Both the position numbers and the translations under genes were made by a program. The notes under the pieces were generated by a model, which was not told the origin of the DNA, did not search any database, and worked only from the letters and a program-made list of their open reading frames with translations. 33,245 nt of DNA from Albidovulum inexpectatum (GTDB lineage: Bacteria > Pseudomonadota > Alphaproteobacteria > Rhodobacterales > Rhodobacteraceae), in NCBI RefSeq assembly GCF_002927635.1, contig NZ_PRDS01000014.1:1-33245 (forward strand), read 5' to 3'. Shown piece after piece: positions 20,416-28,800 of this stretch; position 1 is the first letter of the stretch; each line of letters opens with the position of its first letter.

Positions 20416-21626
20416 GTTTCGCCTCATCGCGTCTTGCTCAGGTCAAACCGTCCGCATCTGCCTGGGTCAGCCAGGCTGCAAAAGAGGCCAGGGCGCGCGG
20501 TGAAGACGTCATTGATCTCGGTCTTGGCGAGCCGGATTTCGACACACCCGACCACATTAAAGAGGCCGCGCATCAGGCGGCCCTACGTGGCGAGACAAAG
20601 TATCCTCCGACGAATGGCACACTCGCGATGCGGCAGGCCGTCGTGGACAAGTTCAAACGTGAAAACGCTCTGGACTACGCGCTAGACGAAGTGATCGTGT
20701 CAAACGGCGCCAAGCAGGTATTGTTCAACGCCTTCATAGCCACGCTGGAGCCGGGCGACGAGGTGCTGCTTTGCGCGCCCTATTTCGGTCAGTACAAGGA
20801 CATCGTGTTGATTCTCGGAGGCGTGCCGGTGCCGCTGGAATGCCCGGCTGAGGCTGGCTTTCGCCTGACGCCTGATCAATTGCAGGGCGCCATCACGCCC
20901 AAGACCCGATGGCTGCTCTTGAACCAACCGTCGAACCCATCGGGTGCGGTCTATTCGGATGCCGAGATCACGGCACTCGGCGACGTGCTGGCCGATCATG
21001 AGCGTGTGTTGGTCCTGTCGGACGAAATCTATGAGCACATCCTGTTTGACGGGCGCGTGTTCAGATCTTTTGCGGCGCTTTGCCCGGGTTTGAAAGACCG
21101 CACCCTGACGGTCAACGGCGTGTCCAAAGCCTATGCCATGACGGGTTGGCGCATTGGCTATGGTGCTGGGCACAAGGAACTGATCGCGGCGATGACCAAA
21201 GTGCAAAGCCAGATCTCGTCCGGGGCGTGTTCCATCGCCCAAGCGGCTGCCGCGGCCGCATTGAACGGGCCACAAGATGAGGTCCGCAACTTTTGCCGGG
21301 CGTTCGAGGCGCGTCGTGACCTTGTGGTCGCGCGTGTGGCCCAGATCCCGGGCCTGACGCTCGACGCACCGGGCGGCGCGTTTTATGGTCTGATCGGCTG
21401 CGCCGGTCTGATTGGCGCCAAGACCCCTCAGGGCGATACGATTGAAACAGACACAGATGTGACCGCCTATCTTCTGAAGGCTGCGGGCGTCGCGGCCGTG
21501 CCCGGCAGCGCCTATGGCCTTTCACCGTTTTTCCGAATTTCAACAGCGGCCTCGGAAGAGGTTCTAAACGATGCGATGGATCGTATTGAACGCGCTGTTT
21601 CTGACCTCAAAGGACTGACTTCATGA
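20412..21626 (+). CDS. Class I/II PLP-dependent aminotransferase
   Basis: The 404-residue enzyme should exchange an amino group between an amino acid and a keto acid using pyridoxal phosphate. Fold type I landmarks are visible: LGLGEPDFDTP near residues 36-46, NQPSNPSGAVYSD (the NPxNPTG block), LSDEIYEHI, the Schiff-base lysine K239 in GVSKAYAMTGWR, and the carboxylate-binding Arg in FFRIS near the C-terminus. It is close to the aspartate/prephenate aminotransferase (AspC/AATB) branch. Overlaps with both neighbours indicate operon membership. It could produce the keto acid for the aldolase or recycle nitrogen; the amino donor is unknown. Confidence 0.93.
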   Translation: MSFASSRLAQVKPSASAWVSQAAKEARARGEDVIDLGLGEPDFDTPDHIKEAAHQAALRGETKYPPTNGTLAMRQAVVDKFKRENALDYALDEVIVSNGAKQVLFNAFIATLEPGDEVLLCAPYFGQYKDIVLILGGVPVPLECPAEAGFRLTPDQLQGAITPKTRWLLLNQPSNPSGAVYSDAEITALGDVLADHERVLVLSDEIYEHILFDGRVFRSFAALCPGLKDRTLTVNGVSKAYAMTGWRIGYGAGHKELIAAMTKVQSQISSGACSIAQAAAAAALNGPQDEVRNFCRAFEARRDLVVARVAQIPGLTLDAPGGAFYGLIGCAGLIGAKTPQGDTIETDTDVTAYLLKAAGVAAVPGSAYGLSPFFRISTAASEEVLNDAMDRIERAVSDLKGLTS

Positions 21627-22462
21627 AAAAGATCGTACTCACCGGCGCGGCGGGTCGCCTTGGTTCCTACCTGCGCGAACCACTTTCAAAGATGTGCCAG
21701 GAATTTGTATCCTCGGACATTGCGGACAGCGTCAAGAATCTTGCTGCGAATGAAACCTATGTAAAAGCCGATATCACCGATCTCGACGCCATGGTTGCGC
21801 TTCTGGAAGGCGCGGACATGGTCGTGCATTTCGGTGCGATCGGCGACGAAGCGCCCATGGACGTGCTGTGGGGACCGAACTTTTACGGCGCCTATACCGT
21901 GTGGGAGGCCGCCTACCGCAACAAGCTGCGCCGCGTCGTCTATGCATCGTCCATCCACGCGGTTGGCATGCACAAGAAGACGGATTTCATTGGCATTGAT
22001 GCGCCGCACAAGCCCGATACGTTCTATGGGCTCGCCAAGTGTTTCGCCGAAGATCTCGCCTCTCTCTACTGGGACAAGCGTGGATTGGAATCCGTCTGCA
22101 TGCGCATCCTGTCTTGCGCGCAGCCAACCAATTCACGCGCTGTGGGCACCTGGCTCAGCTATGATGATCTGATCCACTTGGTGGAACGCGCGATCACCAC
22201 GCCCATCACAGGCTTCAGCGTGGTCTACGGTGTGTCGAACAACGATCGTGCACCTGTTGATAACGCCAAGGCGCATCACCTGGGCTACCGCCCGAAGGAC
22301 AACGCTGAGCAATTCGCCGCAGAAATCTATGCGTCAGATGGCCCGCTGGATCCCCATGATCCCGCCAACACCCACCACGGCGGCCCATTTGCAGCCGTGG
22401 AGTTGGGCAATAGCGGCCTGGCCCATCTGAACCTCGGCGCAGACGATACCGGTAAGGACTAA
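21623..22462 (+). CDS. NAD-dependent epimerase/dehydratase, uronate-dehydrogenase-like
   Basis: A 279-residue extended short-chain dehydrogenase. The NAD-binding turn is TGAAGRLG (7-14), and the catalytic pair is Y135-x-x-x-K139 in FYGLAKCFAEDLA. The overall pattern, including VVHFGAI, the ASS motif before the active site, TWLSYDDLIHLVE and GYRPKDNAE, closely follows uronate dehydrogenase (Udh), which oxidises glucuronate or galacturonate at C1. It begins at an ATG overlapping the aminotransferase stop. A sugar-acid enzyme is unexpected in a hydantoinase operon, so the real substrate may be a cyclic hemiacetal or hemiaminal formed within this pathway. The fold is certain; the substrate is inferred. 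Confidence 0.88.
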   Translation: MKKIVLTGAAGRLGSYLREPLSKMCQEFVSSDIADSVKNLAANETYVKADITDLDAMVALLEGADMVVHFGAIGDEAPMDVLWGPNFYGAYTVWEAAYRNKLRRVVYASSIHAVGMHKKTDFIGIDAPHKPDTFYGLAKCFAEDLASLYWDKRGLESVCMRILSCAQPTNSRAVGTWLSYDDLIHLVERAITTPITGFSVVYGVSNNDRAPVDNAKAHHLGYRPKDNAEQFAAEIYASDGPLDPHDPANTHHGGPFAAVELGNSGLAHLNLGADDTGKD

Positions 22463-22466
22463 ACAT

Positions 22467-22568
22467 ATGGAAAAAGTTGCATTGATCACAGCGGGCGGTG
22501 CTGTCAGACGAATGCGAACCAGTCTCAGTGGGCCGCCAAACTCCCGATACTATGTGACCTGCCACTGA
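22467..22568 (+). pseudogene. Short-chain dehydrogenase truncated after about 11 codons
   Basis: Four bases after the preceding stop, with AAGGA at a good distance, an ATG opens a frame beginning MEKVALITAGGA, a typical N-terminal Rossmann strand and glycine turn of short-chain dehydrogenases. After about codon 11 the family pattern is lost and the frame runs through unrelated DNA to a stop at 22566-22568 inside an IS3 remnant. It seems to be the eighth gene of the catabolic cluster, cut by a mobile element or deletion at about 22500. With only 11 matching residues, the identity is tentative. Confidence 0.5.
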
Positions 22569-22758
22569 ACTTTCATCCACTTGGGATCAGAGTCCTTTGG
22601 GTTGATACGCCGATTGGCGCAGGTTGAGCAACCGGCAGCTGCGCGGAGCTTTCATCTGGCGCAGCGCTGCTGCCGGTTGCGGTGAACAGGCGCTCGGCAA
22701 ATGCCTTTGGTGTCTGATAGCCGAGTGCCGAATGGGGCCTTTCCTCGTTGTACAACTG
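22555..22758 (-). mobile_element. IS3-family fragment (3' end of the orfB transposase)
   Basis: On the minus strand a frame ends at 22573 and contains YNEERPHSALGYQTPKAFAE, the C-terminal hallmark of IS3-family orfB transposases, followed by a tail of about 38 residues. The element end is probably at 22555, where TGACCTGCC begins. Homology stops abruptly near 22758, with a stop codon just upstream in frame; the integrase core and orfA are missing. It is an inactive relic. Confidence 0.75.
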
Positions 22759-22775
22759 AACGCCAGAACACCCAC

Positions 22776-22977
22776 GTTACCGACCGGCGCGAGGTTCCTT
22801 ATCCATGGCATCCCTGGTTCGGCAGATCGGTCTATGTCCATTCTGTGATCGACAAGCCCGGCGATGCCGTGTTCCGGTGCAATCTCACCGGCCGCCGGTC
22901 GGACCGGCTTCTGGAAGTTCCCATATGGATGTTTGACCGGGCAGCATGTGCTTCCTGCCGCCGTTCTGGTTCTGCGC
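22776..22977 (+). pseudogene. Fragment of a small IS-associated protein (DUF5372-like)
   Basis: The plus-strand frame reads VTDRREVPYPWHPWFGRS, later LLEVPIWMFDRAAC. The P-WHPW-GR start and VP-WMFD block resemble small proteins of unknown function (DUF5372 type) encoded beside transposases in Rhizobiales and Rhodobacterales. The frame is fused upstream to the IS3 relic and ends at 22977 where the IS5 inverted repeat begins, so both ends are lost. The family assignment is from memory and uncertain. Confidence 0.4.
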
Positions 22978-24027
22978 GGCTCTGTTGCGCAAATCGAATT
23001 GGGGATTCATCCCTTGACTCCAGCGTGATAGCTGGGAGGCATGAGCAGACCATCACCCCCGACCTACAAGATCAGGAACTGGCGGACCTACAACGAAGCG
23101 CTTAAGCGCCGGGGCTCGCTGACAATCTGGTTCGATCCCGAGATGACGTGGGAGGCCAAGCCGACCGGCAAGCGTGGTCGACAGCCTACCTATAGCGACG
23201 CCGCGATCCAGACCTGCCTGACGATGAAAGTTCTGTTTGGCATGGCGCTCAGGCAGACGACCGGCTTCGTCGAAAGCCTTTTGCGGTTGAGCGGGCTGGA
23301 CTGGTCGGTGCCGGATTTCAGCACCGTGTCACGCCGCCAGAAAACGCTGGCCGTGAACATCCCGTATCGGGGTTCGCAGGGGCCGCTACACCTGCTCATC
23401 GACAGTACCGGGATCAAGGTCGAGGGCGAAGGGGAGTGGAATGCCCGCAAGCATGGCGGCTCCAAACGCCGCGTCTGGCGCAAGGTTCACCTTGGGATCG
23501 ACGAGAAAACACTGGAAATCCGAGCGGTCGAGTTCACCAGCAGCGATATTGGCGATGCACCCATGTTGCCGGAACTGCTCGACCAGATCCCGCCCGCTCA
23601 GGAGATAGGCAGTGTCACCGCAGACGGCGCCTACGATACCCGCAAGTGTCACAATGCCATCGCTGACCGCGGGGCAAATGCCGTAATCCCGCCCCGCAAG
23701 AACGCAAAACCCTGGAAGCCCGCCCCGGCAGGAGCCATTGCGCGCAACGATGCCCTCCGGGCGACGAAGTACCTTGGACGGGCACTCTGGCGAAAATGGA
23801 GCGGATACCACCGCCGGAGCCGCGTCGAGACAAAGATGCACTGCTTAAAACTGCTGGGCCAACGGCTGATGGCACGCAGACCTGACTGCCAGGTCGCCGA
23901 ACTTCAGATTCGTGTTGCCGTAATGAACGACTTCACCGCACTCGGCATACCCGTCACAGAGGCGGTGGGATAAGTGTGTCCGGGGAAAGGGGAGGCATGG
24001 CCGCCACCTGATTTACGGAACAGAGTT
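22978..24027 (+). mobile_element. IS5-family insertion sequence, about 1050 bp
   Basis: Left inverted repeat GGCTCTGTTGCGCAAATC (22978-22995) is of the IS5-family type. Right repeat at 24010-24027 is its imperfect complement (14 of 18 positions). One transposase gene fills the element. I see no matching target duplication at the flanks, so either the element has been rearranged since insertion or the right boundary is slightly off. Confidence 0.75.
23041..23973 (+). CDS. IS5-family transposase
   Basis: A complete 310-residue transposase. The N-terminal half matches the IS5 DNA-binding region (GRQPTYSDAAIQTCLTMK). The DDE triad is D121 (LLIDSTGIK), D195 (TADGAYDT) and E263 (YHRRSRVETKMHCLK), the last being the family's Y-R-E signature. 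GGAGG lies only one base before the ATG, closer than ideal, which may limit translation. No frameshift is visible, so the protein could be functional. Confidence 0.93.
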   Translation: MSRPSPPTYKIRNWRTYNEALKRRGSLTIWFDPEMTWEAKPTGKRGRQPTYSDAAIQTCLTMKVLFGMALRQTTGFVESLLRLSGLDWSVPDFSTVSRRQKTLAVNIPYRGSQGPLHLLIDSTGIKVEGEGEWNARKHGGSKRRVWRKVHLGIDEKTLEIRAVEFTSSDIGDAPMLPELLDQIPPAQEIGSVTADGAYDTRKCHNAIADRGANAVIPPRKNAKPWKPAPAGAIARNDALRATKYLGRALWRKWSGYHRRSRVETKMHCLKLLGQRLMARRPDCQVAELQIRVAVMNDFTALGIPVTEAVG

Positions 24028-24143
24028 GGGGGCAGTTGCCAGAATCGACGAGAATTGAGACACCTGCCACATGACATCGGATTGTTGTCGTCAGTGATGT
24101 CCTATCAGGGCCGACCCGTCTCTGTCATGTGAAGAACAACGCA

Positions 24144-25805
24144 TCACCGCACCAGCCATTCCTCGACCGCATCCGACACGTCGCGCAGCTTGATCCAGCG
24201 CGCGCCCGTGGGTTGGCCCTTGCGTAGCCGCAGCTTGCCCATGAGGCCCACCGCCACCCATTCGGGCCGCTCGGCGCGCGGCGTGTAGGGCCGGGCCGGG
24301 TCGTATGCCGGATTGAGCGCCGGCCGGGTGCCCGCCGTCCTGACCGCATCCGCCGGCGGCACCACGCCAGAGGGCAGGCGGTCGGCCATGTAGCTGACGG
24401 GTTCCGGATCGTCCTCCGTCCCGGCGTTCCACGACAGGTACTCGCAGGGCTCTTCGATCACCGCGCCGTAATCGTCGCGCAGGTACTTGCCGGACCAGGC
24501 ATTGCCCGCCGCATCGCCCAGCACCGTCGGGTTGGCCGAGACCACGCCGACGGGTTCCTCTCCGGGCTGCGCGGGGCGTACCTTGCCGCCCTCCAGCACC
24601 ACCGCCAGCCCACGCCGGTCCTCGGCGTCGGGGTTTCCATCGGCCCATTCGAACATCTCGGCATAGTCGGCCCCAGCCCCGGAATAGGCCCCGTCCGCGT
24701 AGGTCGCGCCGTCGCCCGCCACGCGGAATTTAGGGTCAGAAAAACCGTTCGTGGTCATACGGATCAGGTTGAACGCGCTGCTGGCAGAGATGTCTGTGTC
24801 GATATCAACCACATTAGATGTGAATGCAGCATTGGTGGCCTTGAACCGTGCTACGGACTGGTTGGCAGTGTCATATACACTCAACTTCCGAGTCGGACTG
24901 GTAATACCTACCCCAAGCCCCGTTGCGGTCCACCTCCCCAGCGTCACACCTGCCACAAACCACTGGTGAAATGTCGCGCCGCTGGCATCCCGGGAAATGC
25001 GGTAGTCATTGGAGATGAACACGCCGTTGTCATCGAGTGACTTGATGAAGAACGAATCGCTTGAACTCACAAGGCCGACACTCTGGTACCCCGTCGTTCC
25101 GCTGGTATTTTTCAATATGATCGACGCTGAGGCACCTTCCAGCCATGCGTCCCCGGCCACGTGCAGCTTCTCGGTCGGGGTCGTGATGCCGAGGCCGACA
25201 TTACCCGTCCCGTCGATCGACAGGGCCTCGGTCCAGGTCGTGCCATCGCCGGACACCTTGACCGAGAACCCGGTGCCGCCCATCAGCCCCATCTCGGCAT
25301 GCCCCGTCCAGCCCGACTGGAACAGGACGCTGGCGGTATTGCTGTCCGACGCCTTGTTGATCTTGACCTGATGCCCGGCGCCGTCATGGCTCAGCAGCGT
25401 CGCGTCCGCCTTCACCGACAGCCGGTTGGTGGCGTCGGCCGTGGTGTTGATGCCGAGCATCGGGACATTCTGCATGAAATCTCGCCAGCTTGCGCCATCG
25501 AAGACCAGCAGAACCGCCTCATCCTCGATCCAGACGCGCCAGCCCGCTTGCGGCGCGAGCCGGACCCACGCCCCGCCGGAGAACAGCACCAGATCGCCAT
25601 CCCAGCCGGCCCATGCACCCGTGGCGCCGGGTGCCACGATGTAGCGGTCGCCCTCGGCGGGGCTCGCGGGTGGCGCGGTCAGATCCCTGTCCTTGACCGC
25701 AAGCTGCACCAGCCCGTCGAGCCGATCGAGGGCCTCGTTGTGGGTGACATGCTTTTGCGCCTGTGCGGCGGCGATGTAGGGAAGCGCGAGGTTTGGCGTC
25801 GTCAT
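24144..25805 (-). CDS. Tail fibre protein, DUF2793 plus C-terminal Peptidase_G2-type domain
   Basis: A 553-residue receptor-binding or fibre protein. The first ~110 residues form DUF2793 (LPYIAAAQAQKHVTHNEALD ... EGDRYIV), an anchor region found at the end of many Rhodobacterales phage and GTA-like tail clusters. The middle (about 115-370) is a Gly/Thr/Ser-rich beta-repeat shaft (TTPTEKLHV, TSPTRKLSVY). From about 375, DYAEMFEWADGN (380-391) and GVVSANPTVLGDA match the Peptidase_G2 intramolecular chaperone, which trims itself off after trimer folding. The ATG has GAGG five bases upstream. It starts 7 bases past the host-specificity stop, so it is last in the operon. Confidence 0.85.
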   Translation of the reverse strand: MTTPNLALPYIAAAQAQKHVTHNEALDRLDGLVQLAVKDRDLTAPPASPAEGDRYIVAPGATGAWAGWDGDLVLFSGGAWVRLAPQAGWRVWIEDEAVLLVFDGASWRDFMQNVPMLGINTTADATNRLSVKADATLLSHDGAGHQVKINKASDSNTASVLFQSGWTGHAEMGLMGGTGFSVKVSGDGTTWTEALSIDGTGNVGLGITTPTEKLHVAGDAWLEGASASIILKNTSGTTGYQSVGLVSSSDSFFIKSLDDNGVFISNDYRISRDASGATFHQWFVAGVTLGRWTATGLGVGITSPTRKLSVYDTANQSVARFKATNAAFTSNVVDIDTDISASSAFNLIRMTTNGFSDPKFRVAGDGATYADGAYSGAGADYAEMFEWADGNPDAEDRRGLAVVLEGGKVRPAQPGEEPVGVVSANPTVLGDAAGNAWSGKYLRDDYGAVIEEPCEYLSWNAGTEDDPEPVSYMADRLPSGVVPPADAVRTAGTRPALNPAYDPARPYTPRAERPEWVAVGLMGKLRLRKGQPTGARWIKLRDVSDAVEEWLVR

Positions 25806-25812
25806 GGAAGCC

Positions 25813-28800
25813 TCATGTGATGGTAAGGGTGGCCTCGGCAGGGCTGCCGCGTCCGACGGTTGGCGAGAGTTGGGTGACGCGGATGGTCAGGGTTGCGCCG
25901 GGTGCGAGAACCGCGCCCCAGTCTGCCGTCTGGTGGGCGGCGGTGTAGGTGGCGCTGGTCGTTCCGGTGGCCAGTGTGCGTTTCACGGTGGCGCCGTCGA
26001 GAATGTCGATCTCCCAAGCCTCGGGCGTGTCCAGGATCGGCACATCGGTCGCCGTCCAGCTGTCAGCCGCGGGGGCGCGGGAGCGGGGCGTCCAGGAAAG
26101 GGTGATGTCGCCCGTGGGCTCGGCCGTCGCCCCGAGATGCACGGGCGCGAAGGGCCGGAGCGATATGCCCGATGGCGTCAGGGACAGCATTGAGTAGCTC
26201 GGATCCGACACCGGCCTTGTCGCGGGCCCCACGGCGAGGTTCCATGGCAGCCCGATCTCGCCGGCCGTGAACGGCAGTTCCGCCACGGCCGCGTCCAGCA
26301 CCACGACCCGCGCACCGGCCGGGGCCGGGTTGCCGATGGCCGCTTCCGTCCCCCGCTGGCCGCGCAGGAGCGTGGTCAGGCGATAGCGGCCGGGGGCGAC
26401 GAGCGCCACATCGCGGGCTTGCAGGATTTCCCAGGCGCCGGGTGCGCTCTCAACGGCGAATGCGTTGGCGCCTGCAAAGAGCTGCAGGTCGGTGACGCTT
26501 TCAAGCTGGCCCCAGGGAAGGTCGATCTCGAGGGCCGTGCCCCGATCCCAGCGCCAGGCGGACCCCGTCGGCAGGTCGGTGACCAGCGAGCCGATCCGCG
26601 CGCGGCGGGTGATCGTGGCGAAGGACGACCATCCCGATGTTTCCGGGCTGCGCAGCACCGCAACGGTGCCCGGCCAGGGATCGGCATCGACGGCAATGAG
26701 CGGGCGCGGCGGCGTGTGGGCGCTGGTCAACTGCGGCAGGTCGAGGATCGCGACCTGCGGCGCACCGAGCGGCACCGAGCGGGCCACGGCAGCGGCGCGC
26801 GGCGCCCCCGGCGCAAGGTCGTAGGCCTCGCGGTCCTGTCGGGTCGCCTCGATCCGCCGGGCGAAGCCGTCGGCGAGCGTGGACAGGCGGAACTCGGTTG
26901 TGGCGCCGTCCGCGAACTCGACAACGTCGCCCGGGTCCAGTGCCAGCCGCGACGGCGGCAGGCTGAAGCTCGCGTGCTCGCGGCCCACCCAGGCCTCCAT
27001 CAGGGCGCGGCGGCAGCGTCGCTCGGCTTCCTCGGGGGCGACGGCCACGGGAAAACTCTCGGCGGTCACGCGCACCGCGCCGGTGATGATGCGCCGGGCC
27101 TCGACCAGGGCGCTGTCGTAATCCTCGTCGGCGCGCGCCACGCTCCAGCGCAGGACCTGGGGCAGCTCGGTCTCCTGGCCGCGGCTGCGCTCGATGTCCT
27201 CGGCGTTGCCCGCCACGAGATCGCCAGGCGTGAGGGTGGCCACCGCTGCGCGCCCACGCATGACAAAGCGGATCACGCCCTCGCTTTCGACCGCATCGAA
27301 GCCGAAGTGTCGCGCAAGCATGGAGAGCGTGGTTCGCGGGCTTTCGATGGCGGTGATGGTCAGACCCTCGACCGCGCCCCAGAGGCCGGAGACGTCGATA
27401 TGCGCGGCGTCCATTCCGGCCGCGAGGCAGAGGTGACGCACGAGGGCTGCGAGCGACACGGACCCCAGCCGACCGGTCAGCCAGTGGCCGAGCCGCCAGT
27501 TGTCGCCGTCCGACCACACGTCGGTGAGCGCCGGGAAGAAGGGATGCGGGCGCGCGTCCCAGGTCCAGGCCGCGCAGTCGGCGGTGTCGATCATCGGCAG
27601 GCCGGTGACGCTGGAGACCGAATTGTGCGCAGGGTCGCCCCAGTAGAGCGCGGTGGCCTCGAGATAGGCCCGCTGGATGGCATCGTCGCGCCACCCCCGC
27701 GAGAAATACGGCGCCGCGCTTTCCGAGGACTTCGGGTCGAAGAAGACGTTCGGCTGGTTCGTGCCCCGGTCGATGGCCGGACAGCCGAACTCGGTGAACC
27801 GGATCGGCTTGCTTTCCGGCACCCATGCCGTGGGCGTTCCGCTTTCCACCCCGCCGAGGCGGTCATGATGCGCGTTCGACCACCAGCTGCGCAGGTCCTT
27901 GGCGCGGAACACCCAATCCTTGCCATAGGCGCCGTCGGTGATCGGCGTGCGCAGCTGCGCGTCCCGGTCGGCATCGCTCGCATAGAACCAGTCGAAGCCC
28001 TCGCCGCCCTCGATGTTCGATTGCAGATAGGCGCGGTCGTAAATGGCGTGCCAGCCGGCTTGCGCATCGGCGTGTTCGAACCCGTCGCGCCAATCACTTA
28101 CGGCCATGTAGTTGTCGATGCCGATGAAGTCGATGTTGGCGTCCGCCCAGAGCGGATCGAGATGGAAGGCAAGCGAGCTCGACGGCCGGTCCACAGTGAC
28201 GGACGGGCACTCATACCATGCCAGATAGCTGCCGCCGCCTTTGGGCTCCTCCAGCTCGACCACCACACGGATCATGGCGATATCGGTGCGATCCACCGTC
28301 CAGGAGAGGCTTCTCTCCAGTGTGCCTGACCCCGACCCGATGAGATTGCGGTTTGCCAGCTGGGTGCCCGGCAAGGAGCCGGAGAGGTATCCGTCCGGGT
28401 CAATGGCGTCGAGATCAGCCTGCGTATAGCCGATCAGCTTGATCTGGTCGTTCCAAGTCAAACCGCTCGGGTGATTGGTCACAAGGGTGTCAGAATATGT
28501 CACCGTCTCGCCCGGACTTAAACCCGTGGCGTCGATGTCGATTATCAACTGGAACGTGGTCGCATACATGTCGGTCGTATACGCAACGCGCCGTCCGAGC
28601 GTGACCGCCGCCGGATCGGGGGCCGACCCGATGCTCGAATTGAGACGCCATTGGCCGTAGTCGGGCAGCAGCCTGCGAGACTGAAGAGATACCCCCGATG
28701 CCAGCGGCGCGGAGATCGCCGTGTCTGCGAATGCTGCGCTCAGCAGGTCCGTATAGGGTTCGTCTATCTGGTGGTTGTTGTATTCCGACCAGTCCGCCGC

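Noticed and set aside
24028-24143. Possible end of a further insertion sequence after the IS5 element (TTGCCAGAATCGACGAGAA region)
   Set aside because: It looks like an IS terminus but no partner end or transposase fragment is adjacent.
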